Source: Nocardioides houyundeii (lineage in GTDB: Bacteria; Actinomycetota; Actinomycetes; Propionibacteriales; Nocardioidaceae). Taken from it: a DNA stretch of 64,000 nucleotides. The translations under genes and the position numbers were made by a program. A model generated the notes under the pieces. That model saw nothing but the letters and a program-made list of their open reading frames with translations, was not told the DNA's origin and made no database searches. Positions 27,338-35,819 of this stretch are shown here, piece after piece. The first letter of the stretch is position 1, and every line of letters starts with the position of its first letter. Location: the NCBI RefSeq assembly GCF_002865585.1, contig NZ_CP025581.1, forward strand, positions 620,001 to 684,000. The letters are read 5' to 3'.

Positions 27338-29071
27338 GTGACCCTGCGTCGTGCTCTGTCTGCTGTTGCCGTTCTCCTCATCGCCGTCGCCGCGTATGCC
27401 GGCTGGACCGCGTGGCAGATCAAGGGCGACCTGGAGGGAGCGGAGTCCAGCGCGCGGGAACTCCAGGACGCGCTCAGTGCCAATAGCCGGGATGCCGCCG
27501 AGGCCGCCGCAAGCGACCTGCGCAGGGACAGCAGGAGTGCGGAGGAGCGGTCCGACGGGGTGGTGTGGTCCGCCCTCACCTACTTCCCGACGGTCGGCGA
27601 CGATGCCGAAGGAGTGCGAGCCGTCTCCCGGTCGCTCTCCACTCTTTCCGAGGAAGCGGTGCCGTCCCTGCTCGACACCGCCGACCTGTTGGACCAGGTG
27701 AGTGCCGGCGAGGGGGTCGACATCAAGGCGTTGAATCAACTCGTGTCGCCGGTCAGTGGTGCCTCGATCGCGTTGTCCGCGGCCGCCGAGCACGTCACCG
27801 GGGTATCGAGCGACGGCTTCTTCGGCACGCTGAAGGACCCCTACCAGGAGTACGTCGGCCTGCTCACCAGCGCAGAAAGCGCATTTGCCGCTGCGGCACC
27901 TGCCACGGAGCTGCTTCCGGGGATGTTCGGCGACTCGGGTGAGCGGGACTACCTGTTGATCTTTCAGAACAACGCCGAGATTCGGGCCACGGGCGGACTG
28001 CCCGGGGCATGGGCTCACGTGCGAACCAACGAGGGCCGGGTCGCCTTGGTGGAGCAGGGGTCAGGAGGAACCGACTTCCCGGAACTCGCGCGGCCCGTGC
28101 TCCCGCTCTCGGCCGAGGAGCGGGAGGTGTACGACGTGCAGCTGGGGACGTACTTCCTGGACGCCAACTTCACGCCTCACTTCCCCCGGGCGGCGGATCT
28201 GTGGCGTGCCCGCTTTGAGAAGGAGCGCGACGCCGAGCTGGACGGGGTGATCGCCCTCGACACCGTGGCGCTGTCCTACCTGCTCAAGGGCACGGGACCC
28301 GTCACGGCGGACGGCGTGACGGTGAACAGCGAGAACGTCGTGGACGAGTTGCTGCACGAGACCTATCGCGAGCTGCCGGACCCCGCAGAGCAGGACGCAC
28401 GCTTCCAGGCGATGGCGCTGGCGATTTTCGACGCGGTCACGGGCAAGCCGAGGTCGGCGATGGACCTGGCGCAGGGGTTCGGTCGGGCAGGGCGCGAGGG
28501 GCGCTTCCTGGTGCACTCGTTCGATCCCCAAGAACAATCGGTGCTCGACGGCACCGCGGTGGCCGGTGAGCTTGAGGACGAGTCAACCGAGCGCCCTGTG
28601 GTCGACGTCGCACTCAACGACGTCACGGGCGCCAAGATGTCCTACTACCTGCGCCACGACGTCGAGGTGCGGGCGGAGTCCTGCCAGGAGGGCGTCCAGT
28701 CCCTGTCGGCCCAAATGCGCATTGGTTCCACGATCTCCCAGGATGAGGTGGCAGATCTGCCGCCCTACATCTCGGGCGCCGGCATCTTCGGCACGGAGCC
28801 CGGGTCCCAGTTGGTGTGGCTCCGGATCTACGGCCCCGTAGGTGGAGAGATCACCGACGTCCGGTTCGACGGGGAGCCGGAGGATCTGGAGACGGTGCTT
28901 CTCAACGGGCGCCCGGTGGCCAGCATGGTGACGGAGCTCAGCCCCACCAAGAATGTTGACATCTCTTGGCGCATGACCACGGATGAGGGGCAGACCGGAG
29001 CTGGCACGGTGGGAGTTACTCCGAGCATCGTCTCGGGCAACGCGGACACCGAGTTCGCGTCCGCCTGCTAA
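27338..29071 (+). CDS. DUF4012-domain membrane-anchored extracellular protein
   Basis: 577 residues from a GTG start. One N-terminal membrane segment (LSAVAVLLIAVAAYAGWTAW) is followed by a helical region to about residue 190. The DUF4012 domain comes next: DYLLIFQNNAEIRATGGLPG, then L-D-A-N-F-T-P-H-F-P and D-G-V-I-A-L-D-T-V-A-L-S-Y-L-L. DUF4012 proteins often sit in actinobacterial polysaccharide loci and share the N-N-x-E-x-R-x-T-G-G pattern with LCP-like proteins; no reaction is established. It is convergent with the Wzz/BY-kinase gene (12-base gap), and likely belongs to the same surface system. Confidence 0.83.
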   Translation: MTLRRALSAVAVLLIAVAAYAGWTAWQIKGDLEGAESSARELQDALSANSRDAAEAAASDLRRDSRSAEERSDGVVWSALTYFPTVGDDAEGVRAVSRSLSTLSEEAVPSLLDTADLLDQVSAGEGVDIKALNQLVSPVSGASIALSAAAEHVTGVSSDGFFGTLKDPYQEYVGLLTSAESAFAAAAPATELLPGMFGDSGERDYLLIFQNNAEIRATGGLPGAWAHVRTNEGRVALVEQGSGGTDFPELARPVLPLSAEEREVYDVQLGTYFLDANFTPHFPRAADLWRARFEKERDAELDGVIALDTVALSYLLKGTGPVTADGVTVNSENVVDELLHETYRELPDPAEQDARFQAMALAIFDAVTGKPRSAMDLAQGFGRAGREGRFLVHSFDPQEQSVLDGTAVAGELEDESTERPVVDVALNDVTGAKMSYYLRHDVEVRAESCQEGVQSLSAQMRIGSTISQDEVADLPPYISGAGIFGTEPGSQLVWLRIYGPVGGEITDVRFDGEPEDLETVLLNGRPVASMVTELSPTKNVDISWRMTTDEGQTGAGTVGVTPSIVSGNADTEFASAC

Positions 29072-29083
29072 GGCGTCCCTCGG

Positions 29084-30498
29084 TCAGCGCCGCCGGTTGC
29101 GGCTCTTGGGCTTGACGACTACTTCCGCGTCGGGCGCGTAGCCGTAGCCGTAGCCGTAGCCGTAGCCGTAGCCCGACGAGCCCTTGCGTCGCGGGACCAT
29201 GTTGATCACCAGACCGACGACCCGACCGCCGACAGCATCGAGTCGCTCCACCGCGTGCGCGAGCTGCTCCTTGGTGGTGCTTCCGTGTCGCACCACCAGC
29301 AGGGCACCGTCGGCCTGCGCGCCGATCAGGGCGGCGTCGGTGACCGGCAGCAGCGGCGGCGCGTCCAGGATCACCAGGTCGAAGCGGCTGCGCAGCTCGG
29401 TCAGCAGGTCGGCCATCGCCTGGGACTGGAGCAGCTCCGACGGGTTCGGCGGGATGGCGCCGCTGGCCAGCACGGAGAGGCTGTACTTCTCCTCGTACTG
29501 GAGGGCGTCGTCGAGCGACACCTTGCCCACCAGGACCGTGGTGAGACCGATCTCCTTGTCCATGTGCAGCGCTTCGGTGAGCTTGGGGCGGCGCAGGTCC
29601 GCCTCCACCAGCACCACCTTGAGACCCGTCTGGGCGCTGGTGAGCGCCAAGTTGACCGAGGTAGAGGTCTTGCCCTCGCCGGGGAGTGAGCTGGAGACCA
29701 CGTAGACCCGGCCCTGGCCCTCCTTGTCCACGTCGACGAACTGCATGTTCGTGCGGAGCACCCGGAACGCCTCCACCCGGGGGCATGCGGCTCGAGTGAG
29801 GTGACGAGGGGCTTCTTGGGGGTAGCACTGTCGAAGGCGATCGATCCCAGCACCGGCGCGGACCCGAACTCGACCGCCTGCTCGCTGGTCTTGATGGTGT
29901 TGTCCAGCACCTCGCGGAGCACCGCGATGCCGAGACCCAGGAGGAGCCCCAGGACGCCGGCGAGGCCGTAGTTGCGTAGCGGTTGAGGGGAGACGGGGCT
30001 GTCCTCGAAGGAAGCGTCGTCCACGACCGTCGCCTTCACAGGAGCGCGTTCATCACCGGAGGGCGTCTCGAGAGTCCGGATCAGGTCCTGGAGCTCCTCC
30101 ACGTAGGCCTGGGCCAGGGTCTGAGCGGCCCGCGGATCGGGGTCGGTGACGGTCACCGAAAGGATTACGGTCTCCGGCACCACGGTCGCCTCGACCCGTT
30201 CCGGCAGGTCCCGGATCTCGTCCTCGCTCAGATCGAGCCGCTGACCCACCATTTCGGCGAGCTCGCGACCGCCCACTAGGTCGGCGTAGGAGGTGACTCG
30301 CTGAGTGGCGAAGAGGTTGCCCTGATAGGCCTGAGAGTTGTCAGACTGACTCGTGGAGACGAAGAGTCGCGCCGACGACGCGTACTGCGGCGTCGCGTTC
30401 AGCGTGAGCACGGCGGCCAGCGCGAGGGCTACGGCCACCGTGCCGAGGATGAACATCCAGCGGCGCTGGACGATGCGCCAGTAGTCGCGGAGTTCCAC
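29084..30498 (-). pseudogene. Wzz/BY-kinase polysaccharide tyrosine autokinase, interrupted by a one-base deletion
   Basis: Residues 1-~240 from the GTG at 30498 form the Wzz chain-length domain with two membrane segments (WMFILGTVAVALALAAVL; YGLAGVLGLLLGLGIAVL). After L-V-T-S-L-E-P-H-A-P the frame shifts. The continuation, one frame over, is V-E-A-F-R-V-L-R-T-N followed by the kinase motifs: Walker A-type S-L-P-G-E-G-K-T-S, V-E-A-D-L-R-R-P, and L-D-A-P-P-L-L. The tail is a Gly-Tyr run and a basic end. A run of five G (plus strand 29779-29783) should be six. The intact protein would be ~472 residues, setting chain length and autophosphorylating on its Tyr tail. Confidence 0.82.
29138..29173 (-). 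repeat. Hexanucleotide tandem repeat encoding the Tyr tail of the BY-kinase
   Basis: Six perfect copies of gtagcc on the plus strand encode (Gly-Tyr)x6 on the minus strand in the C-terminal tail of the kinase. Each copy adds one Tyr without changing frame, so slippage could tune the number of phosphorylation sites. BY-kinases are known to use such a C-terminal Tyr cluster. Confidence 0.85.
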
Positions 30499-30534
30499 GA
30501 GTCCCCATTCGTTAGAGTGCGATCGGCGCTCAGC

Positions 30535-31548
30535 CTAACCGGGTGTGTTCTTTTTCATCCCAACCAGGCCCGGTCGATACGTCGGGTCCTCCAGTTGGGC
30601 GACCGTCGGTGAGCCGAACATCGGCAGGCCGGTGGTGCGCCGGACCAGGCCCCACACGAGCGGCACCAGCACCACCATGGCCAGGCCGACGCCCGCCACC
30701 AGCATGGGCGAGGTCTGGTCCTCGCCGGCACCGAGTGGCGCCCAGCCGGCCTTGTCGAGCAGCGCGACCCCCGACATGGTGAGCACCACGACGATGCCGC
30801 GGCGGATGAACGACTGCGGCACCCGGGGCGCGATCTTGCTGCCGATGAGGGTGCCCGGCACCGAGCCCAGGATCAGCGGGATGGTGACGCCCCAGTCGAG
30901 ACCGTGCAGTGCGATGTTGGAGATGGCGGCCGCCAGCACCAGTGGTACTGCCTGCACCAGGTCGGTGCCGACCAGCTTCACCGCGGAGAGCCCGGGATAG
31001 AGCATCAGCAGGGCGATCATGATGACGGAGCCGGAGCCGACGCTCGTGACGCCGACGAGCAGGCCGCCCAGTGCGCCGACCACCAGCGTGGGGAGGGGAC
31101 GGATCGTCGGGTTGTTGTCGTCCACGTGGGTGCCGCTGCGTACCCGGCGGAGCTGGATGTAGAGGCGCAGTGCATAGGTCGCGGCCGCGAAGAGCAGCGC
31201 GAAGCCGATGCAGAGCTTCAGGGTTTCGTCCAGGTCTTCAGGGGTGTCGGTGACCCAGGAGACCAGGTGTGGGCCGAGCAGCGCCATGGGTACCGAGCCG
31301 ATGATCAGCCACTTGGCCAGCTGGAGGTTGGGTGAGCCCTCACGCTTGTGGACGATCGCACCGCCGGTCTTGTAGACCGCGGCGGCCGTGAGGTCTGCGG
31401 TGACCACCGTGGCGGTCTCGCCGACCCCGAGGAAGATGAGGGCTGGCGTCATCAGGGCGCCCCCGCCCATGCCGGTGAGACCGACGATGATCCCGACGAA
31501 GAAGCCGGCGGCCAGGATTGCGAAGAAGGTGGCGGTGAGCCAGTCCAT
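30535..31548 (-). CDS. TauE/SafE family sulfite/sulfonate-type exporter
   Basis: 337 residues with about eight hydrophobic segments. The family pattern is clear: G-x-x-x-G-L-T-G-M-G-G-G-A-L at the N-terminus (FFVGIIVGLTGMGGGAL) and its pseudo-repeat G-G-L-L-V-G-V-T-S-V-G-S-G-S after mid-length. The start codon shares one base with the stop of the cysC fusion gene (TGATG), so it is coupled to sulfate activation. Likely roles are sulfite or sulfate-type anion export, or uptake in reverse (the family name covers both). The C-terminal ~30 residues are soluble. Confidence 0.88.
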   Translation of the reverse strand: MDWLTATFFAILAAGFFVGIIVGLTGMGGGALMTPALIFLGVGETATVVTADLTAAAVYKTGGAIVHKREGSPNLQLAKWLIIGSVPMALLGPHLVSWVTDTPEDLDETLKLCIGFALLFAAATYALRLYIQLRRVRSGTHVDDNNPTIRPLPTLVVGALGGLLVGVTSVGSGSVIMIALLMLYPGLSAVKLVGTDLVQAVPLVLAAAISNIALHGLDWGVTIPLILGSVPGTLIGSKIAPRVPQSFIRRGIVVVLTMSGVALLDKAGWAPLGAGEDQTSPMLVAGVGLAMVVLVPLVWGLVRRTTGLPMFGSPTVAQLEDPTYRPGLVGMKKNTPG

Positions 31549-33293
31549 CAGCGGGTCTCTCCAGTCAGAGCGGGGATCACGGTCTCGAGCAGGGCGGTGA
31601 TGCGCTGTCCGGCTTCGGCTGAAGCCTGGGGGCCACGGCGGTAAGGATCGGCGATGTCGTGCTCCGGGCGGGCAGCGCCACGCTGGCGGCCGAGACTTTC
31701 GATGAGGTCGCGACCGTGCAGGTCGCTGCCCCCAGCGACCTCGGCGAACTGGCCGAGGGTGAAGACCTTGCGGAAGGCCTGGGGGTGCTCCTCCAGCAGG
31801 TAGGTGCGGTGGGTGGACTCGGCGGTCAGCACCAGGTCGGCGTCGTCGATCAGGTCCCGCGTCACCGGACGGCTGGCGAAGTCGTCGTGCTCCACTGCCG
31901 GGGCTAGGACTGCGGCCATCTCGCCGTCGAGCGCGTGGTCCTTGAAACCGTGGGTGCCGGCGCTGGAGAACTCGATGTCGGTGCGGTCTCCGGCCAGGTG
32001 ACGCGCCGTGACCTCCATGAAGGCGGAGCGGCAGATGTTGGCGGTGCACACGAACAGCACCTTCAACGGCTCGCGATCGGTCTCCCGGAGGTCCAGGTGG
32101 CCGGTCTTCGCAAGGGCGACCAGCACGTCGTCGAGGGCGTCCTCGATGCTGCGGCCGGTGGTGTCCACCCGGACGGCGGCGTCCGTCGGCTCCTCGTAGG
32201 GCGAGGAGATGCCGGTGAACTCTGGGATCTCACCGCGACGCGCTTTGGCGTAGAGGCCCTTGCGGTCCCGGCGCTCGCACTCCTCCAGCGGGGTGGCGAC
32301 GTGCACCAGGAAGAACTCGCCTCCGGCCTGCTCGACCATCTCGCGGACCTGCTGGCGCGTCTCGTCGAACGGGGCGATCGGACTCACGATGGCCACGCCG
32401 CCGTGACGGGCGATCTCGGCGGCAACCCAGCCGATGCGGCGGATGTTGGTCTCCCGGTCGGCCTTGGAGAACGTGAGCCCGGCCGAGAGGTTGCGGCGGA
32501 CCACATCGCCGTCGAGGCTGGTGACGGTCCGTTCGCCCTGCTCCAGCACCTTGTCCATCAGCGCCCGAGCCAGCGTGGACTTGCCGCTGCCGGACAGTCC
32601 GGTGAAGAAGAGCACCAGCCCCTGCTGGCCCGGACCCGGCCGGTCGAAGTCGACGATGTCGGCGATCTCTTCAGGGTAGTCAGCTAGGGGGTCGTCGTCG
32701 GAGACGGAGGTCAGTCCGGTGACCGGATCGCCCTGGGCATAGTTGCCGACCACCTGGACGCCGAGGTCGTGATCGGCTACCGCGTCTCCGTGGGCGGCCA
32801 GCGGGACCACGACGACGGCGGCGTCCGGAAGAAGTCCGGCCGCGGCGATCGTGGCGCGGATCAGCCCCACCGGGGAGAGCGTCGGCGTGCCGGTGCCGGC
32901 CAGGGCCAGCAGGACGAGGGGTCCCAGGTCGGCGAGCTCCTCCAGCTGTCCGACCGTGAGGGCGTCGGTCACCGGGACGAAGGTGCGTCCGGCGTACTGC
33001 TGGCGGACCTGTGCCGGGGTCAGGTAGAGGTTGCGGAACGGACCGAACTGGGGGTGCGAGAGCGGAGTGACGGCGCCCTGGGACGCGATCGCGAGGGGCA
33101 GACCCTCGGGGTCGACGAGCTCCACCGCGTCCAGATCCTTCAGTGCCTCGGGCAGGGCGAGCGTCACCGCGCTTCCCGGCTCGTTGAAGCCGGTCAGCGG
33201 CGCCAGAGCGCCGGAGAGCAGCAGCTCGAGGTCGTCGAGCTCGACCGGGGTCGGGCAGTGCTGGGGCAGCGAAGAGGCGGACACGGCCGACAT
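31548..33293 (-). CDS. cysC: Three-part fusion: sulfurylase-like N-terminus, APS kinase (CysC), low-Mr protein tyrosine phosphatase
   Basis: 581 residues. Residues ~15-200 resemble the N-terminal PUA-like part of ATP sulfurylases (LDDLELLLSGALAPLTGF, FVPVTDALTVGQLEEL), without an obvious H-x-x-H site. Residues ~225-400 are APS kinase: P-loop G-L-S-G-S-G-K-S-T at 232-240, D-G-D-V-V-R-R-N-L, and G-I-S-S-P-Y-E-E-P. Residues ~411-581 are a low-molecular-weight tyrosine phosphatase with the P-loop V-C-T-A-N-I-C-R-S (Cys416, Arg422) and the general-acid loop I-A-D-P-Y (Asp549). All catalytic residues of kinase and phosphatase are present. The kinase makes PAPS; the phosphatase would suit the nearby BY-kinase as target (inference). 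It is coupled to the TauE-type exporter. Confidence 0.88.
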   Translation of the reverse strand: MSAVSASSLPQHCPTPVELDDLELLLSGALAPLTGFNEPGSAVTLALPEALKDLDAVELVDPEGLPLAIASQGAVTPLSHPQFGPFRNLYLTPAQVRQQYAGRTFVPVTDALTVGQLEELADLGPLVLLALAGTGTPTLSPVGLIRATIAAAGLLPDAAVVVVPLAAHGDAVADHDLGVQVVGNYAQGDPVTGLTSVSDDDPLADYPEEIADIVDFDRPGPGQQGLVLFFTGLSGSGKSTLARALMDKVLEQGERTVTSLDGDVVRRNLSAGLTFSKADRETNIRRIGWVAAEIARHGGVAIVSPIAPFDETRQQVREMVEQAGGEFFLVHVATPLEECERRDRKGLYAKARRGEIPEFTGISSPYEEPTDAAVRVDTTGRSIEDALDDVLVALAKTGHLDLRETDREPLKVLFVCTANICRSAFMEVTARHLAGDRTDIEFSSAGTHGFKDHALDGEMAAVLAPAVEHDDFASRPVTRDLIDDADLVLTAESTHRTYLLEEHPQAFRKVFTLGQFAEVAGGSDLHGRDLIESLGRQRGAARPEHDIADPYRRGPQASAEAGQRITALLETVIPALTGETR

Positions 33294-33325
33294 CCTCTCA
33301 AAGTCGAGTGACTAACCTGACCAGC

Positions 33326-34282
33326 ATGTCTGCACCAGTCGTCGTTGCCGAAATCGTTCGCTCCGGATTCGTCGAGGGGCACCACTACGGTTCAGTGGTC
33401 GCGCTGGCCGCCGACGGGACCCCGGAGTGGTCCGTGGGCGCGGTCGACGTCCCGATCCTGCCGCGGTCGTGCAACAAGCCGATCCAGGCCCTCGCCATGG
33501 TGCGACTCGGGCTGGACCTGCCGCCCGAGCTCCTGGCGCTCTCCAGCGCCTCGCACTCGGGGGAGCCGTTCCACATCGACGGTGTACGCCGCATCCTGGC
33601 GACGGCGGGACTCACCGAGGATGCGCTGCAGACGCCGCCGGACTACCCGCTGGACGACGCCGCCAAGGAAGAGCTCATCAGGAGCGGAGGCAGCAAGGCG
33701 CCGCTGTGGATGAACTGCTCCGGCAAGCACGCCGCCATGCTGGCTACCTGCGTGCTGAACGGTTGGGACACTGACACCTACCTCGCCCCCGACCACCCGC
33801 TCCAGCAGGCGATCCGGGAGACCTTCGAGGAGCTGACCGGTGAGCCCGCCGTGGTGGCCATCGACGGCTGCGGTGCGCCGCTGCTCTCCGCGTCGCTGGT
33901 CGGCCTGGCCCGGGCCTTCCGTGCGCTCGCGGTGGCCACCTCCGGCCCCGAGCAGCGGATCGCGGAGGCGATCCGGCAGCATCCGGAGTACGTCTCGGGA
34001 ACGACGCGGGACGAGCTGGCGTTGCTCACTGCGATCCCCGGCTCGATCGGCAAGGCGGGGGCGGAGTCCTGCTATGCGGTGGCGCTGCCGGACGGGCGTG
34101 CCTTCGCGCTGAAGACCGATGACGGCGCAGCCCGGGTGCGGCCGGTGCTGATGGCCGAGGCGCTGCGTCGTAGCGGCTTGCTGGAGCTCGACGGGGTGGA
34201 CGCCGACGCCGTGCGCCGTACCGGCCGGGTGGAGCTGCTCGGTGGCGGACGGCCCGTGGGGGAGATCCGCGCCTGCTTCTGA
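33326..34282 (+). CDS. L-asparaginase, AnsA (Rhizobium etli, zinc-type) family
   Basis: 318 residues from the ATG at 33326; a GTG at 33308 is less likely. The S-x-x-K catalytic pair of this family is seen as R-S-C-N-K (Ser48, Lys51). The putative metal site is M-N-C-S-G-K-H (Cys131, Lys134) plus D-G-C-G-A-P near residue 182. The fold is beta-lactamase-like, unrelated to E. coli AnsB. It hydrolyses asparagine to aspartate and ammonia in the cytoplasm. It is divergent from the cysC fusion with a 32-base gap; T-A-A-C-C-T lies about seven bases before the start, so the message may be leaderless. Confidence 0.88.
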   Translation: MSAPVVVAEIVRSGFVEGHHYGSVVALAADGTPEWSVGAVDVPILPRSCNKPIQALAMVRLGLDLPPELLALSSASHSGEPFHIDGVRRILATAGLTEDALQTPPDYPLDDAAKEELIRSGGSKAPLWMNCSGKHAAMLATCVLNGWDTDTYLAPDHPLQQAIRETFEELTGEPAVVAIDGCGAPLLSASLVGLARAFRALAVATSGPEQRIAEAIRQHPEYVSGTTRDELALLTAIPGSIGKAGAESCYAVALPDGRAFALKTDDGAARVRPVLMAEALRRSGLLELDGVDADAVRRTGRVELLGGGRPVGEIRACF

Positions 34283-34328
34283 CGTACCCAATTGGTGCGT
34301 GTGCAGGGTCACCACGCCACTGCTTGCA

Positions 34329-34350
34329 AGTGCTAACTCCTGCTAGCACT
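34329..34350. promoter_or_regulatory. Inverted repeat before the XRE regulator gene, candidate operator
   Basis: AGTGCTA (34329-34335) and TAGCACT (34344-34350) are perfect inverted arms 8 bases apart. They end just before the ribosome-binding site and ATG (34359) of the XRE regulator. The position suits autoregulation by that protein. Confidence 0.5.
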
Positions 34351-34358
34351 ATGGAGGT

Positions 34359-34751
34359 ATGGCCAAGGGCAAGGTGGGCAAGACCGTCGAGTCACTGGGC
34401 AACTTCTCCCTCGGGGACTACCTCCGGGAGCAGCGGCTCGCCTCGAAGCTCTCCCTGCGTCAGCTGGCCGACCTGGCCGGGGTGTCCAACCCCTACCTCA
34501 GCCAGATCGAACGAGGGCTGCGCAAGCCCTCGGCCGAAGTGCTCCAGCAGATCGCCCGAGCGCTGCGGATCTCCTCCGAACAGCTCTACGTCCGGGCGGG
34601 GATCCTCAGCCTGGAGGAGGGAGCCGGCAGCTCGGTGGAGCTGGCGATCCTCAACGACCCGCTCCTCACCGAACGCCAGAAGCAGTCCCTGCTCGACGTC
34701 TACCAATCGTTCCTCGCGGTCAACGCGCGGACGGACAACCCGAAGGAGTGA
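34359..34751 (+). CDS. XRE-family regulator upstream of the HbhA-like gene
   Basis: 130 residues with GGAGG before the ATG. The helix-turn-helix L-R-Q-L-A-D-L-A-G-V-S-N-P-Y-L-S-Q-I-E-R-G (about residues 37-57) is a textbook XRE domain, followed by a helical C-terminal region (LTERQKQSLLDVYQSFL). Gene order matches the M. tuberculosis region of Rv0474 (XRE regulator), hbhA (Rv0475) and Rv0476. The regulator likely controls this small operon; the next start is 5 bases after its stop. An inverted repeat just upstream is the likely operator. Confidence 0.9.
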   Translation: MAKGKVGKTVESLGNFSLGDYLREQRLASKLSLRQLADLAGVSNPYLSQIERGLRKPSAEVLQQIARALRISSEQLYVRAGILSLEEGAGSSVELAILNDPLLTERQKQSLLDVYQSFLAVNARTDNPKE

Positions 34752-34756
34752 CGAAC

Positions 34757-35341
34757 ATGGCCAAGACCAAGTTCGACGTCAAGACCGAGGCCGCCAAGGT
34801 CTTCTACGCCGGTGTCGGTGTCAACGACCTCGCAGTCGAGCTCGTGCGTGACTACGTCGCCGACGTGCAGACCAAGGTCGCCGACGTCCAGAAGAACGTC
34901 ACCAGCATCGACCTCGACCCCAAGGCCCTGCGGACCTACATTGAGGGCCGTGTCGCTGCCCTGCAGGCCGAGGCCAAGGGCTACCCGGCCAAGGTCCAGT
35001 CGGTGCTCAACGAGAACGTCGACACCGCAGCCGACGCCTTCGACGACCTGGTCAAGCGGGGCGAGACCCTGGTGGGCCGGATCCGTCGTCAGGAGTCCAC
35101 CAAGGCGACCGTGTCCTCGGCCAAGACCACCGCCGCCAAGGCCAAGACCACCACCACCCAGGCCTCCAAGACCGCGGACGCGTCGAAGACTGCGGCCAAG
35201 AAGGCCGTGAAGTCCACGCCGGTCAAGAAGAAGGCGACCGCCGCCAAGTCCTCGGCCAAGGCCACCGCCACCACGGCCAAGAAGACCGCCGAGTCGGCCG
35301 TCAAGGCCACCGGCGACGCCGCCGCCAAGATCGGCGACTGA
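34757..35341 (+). CDS. HbhA-like heparin-binding hemagglutinin / Lys-Ala-rich tail protein
   Basis: 194 residues from the ATG at 34757 (AAGGAG eight bases upstream). The N-terminal ~110 residues are a charged helical domain (YAGVGVNDLAVELVRDYVAD) as in mycobacterial HbhA. The C-terminal ~85 residues are made of Lys/Ala/Thr-rich repeats (KTTAAKAKTTTTQASKTA, VKKKATAAKSSAKA). In mycobacteria this Lys-rich tail binds sulfated glycosaminoglycans and is methylated. Here it could bind acidic surface polymer or DNA, and histone-like binding is a serious alternative. Two hairpins follow. Confidence 0.85.
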   Translation: MAKTKFDVKTEAAKVFYAGVGVNDLAVELVRDYVADVQTKVADVQKNVTSIDLDPKALRTYIEGRVAALQAEAKGYPAKVQSVLNENVDTAADAFDDLVKRGETLVGRIRRQESTKATVSSAKTTAAKAKTTTTQASKTADASKTAAKKAVKSTPVKKKATAAKSSAKATATTAKKTAESAVKATGDAAAKIGD

Positions 35342-35354
35342 AGGACCGGTGAGG

Positions 35355-35375
35355 GAAGAGCAGCTGCTGCTCTTC
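35355..35375 (+). terminator. Hairpin after the HbhA-like gene
   Basis: GAAGAGCAG-ctg-CTGCTCTTC is a perfect 9-bp stem with a 3-base loop, 14 bases after the stop codon. It is a likely factor-independent terminator or processing hairpin. Confidence 0.65.
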
Positions 35376-35409
35376 TGAACCGGACCAGCGCTGGATGTCG
35401 TAGCGATGC

Positions 35410-35436
35410 AAGAGCCCCGGGAACCCCGGGGCTCTT
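35410..35436 (+). terminator. Second hairpin terminator before the DUF2516 gene
   Basis: AAGAGCCCCGGG and CCCGGGGCTCTT form a perfect 12-bp stem with loop aac. It stands 68 bases after the HbhA-like stop and 23 bases before the DUF2516 start. It is stronger than the preceding hairpin, so the pair may give tandem termination. Confidence 0.75.
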
Positions 35437-35459
35437 GTCATGCCCGTAGGCTGGTGCGC

Positions 35460-35744
35460 GTGAACGTCTTCGAGCTTCAGGGCACCGTGATGCTGATCGT
35501 GCTGCTCGGCCTGCTCGCGGTGAAGGGCTTCGCGCTCGTCACCGCGTTGATGTTCTCCGCCGAGGCCTACGAGGCCGCCGGCAAGATGACCAAGGTCGGC
35601 TGGTGCGCCATCCTGGGACTCGGGTTTGTGGTGCAGCTGATCTTCCTGCAGCCCGTCGGCATCCTCAACATCGTTTTCACCATCGCGGCGTTCGTCTATC
35701 TCGCGGACGTGCGGCCGGCGCTCCTGGGACTCACCAAGCGCTGA
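35460..35744 (+). CDS. DUF2516 small membrane protein
   Basis: 94 residues from GTG 35460 (MNVFELQGTVMLIVLLG). Two to three hydrophobic segments span nearly the whole protein, with F-S-A-E-A-Y-E-A-A-G-K-M-T-K between the first two. It matches the position and character of M. tuberculosis Rv0476 next to hbhA. The function is unknown; conserved neighbourhood suggests a link with the HbhA-like protein, though the two terminators imply separate transcription. Confidence 0.82.
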   Translation: MNVFELQGTVMLIVLLGLLAVKGFALVTALMFSAEAYEAAGKMTKVGWCAILGLGFVVQLIFLQPVGILNIVFTIAAFVYLADVRPALLGLTKR

Positions 35745-35819
35745 GAGAGGGTCCTCGAAGGGCCCAGGTCGCGATAGCCTTGCCGCCAGACATTCGCCAC
35801 ACCACCGGGGAGAATCCGC

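Noticed and set aside
29138..29173. Possible CRISPR-like or mobile repeat
   Set aside because: Contiguous 6-base units without spacers, in frame inside a coding region.
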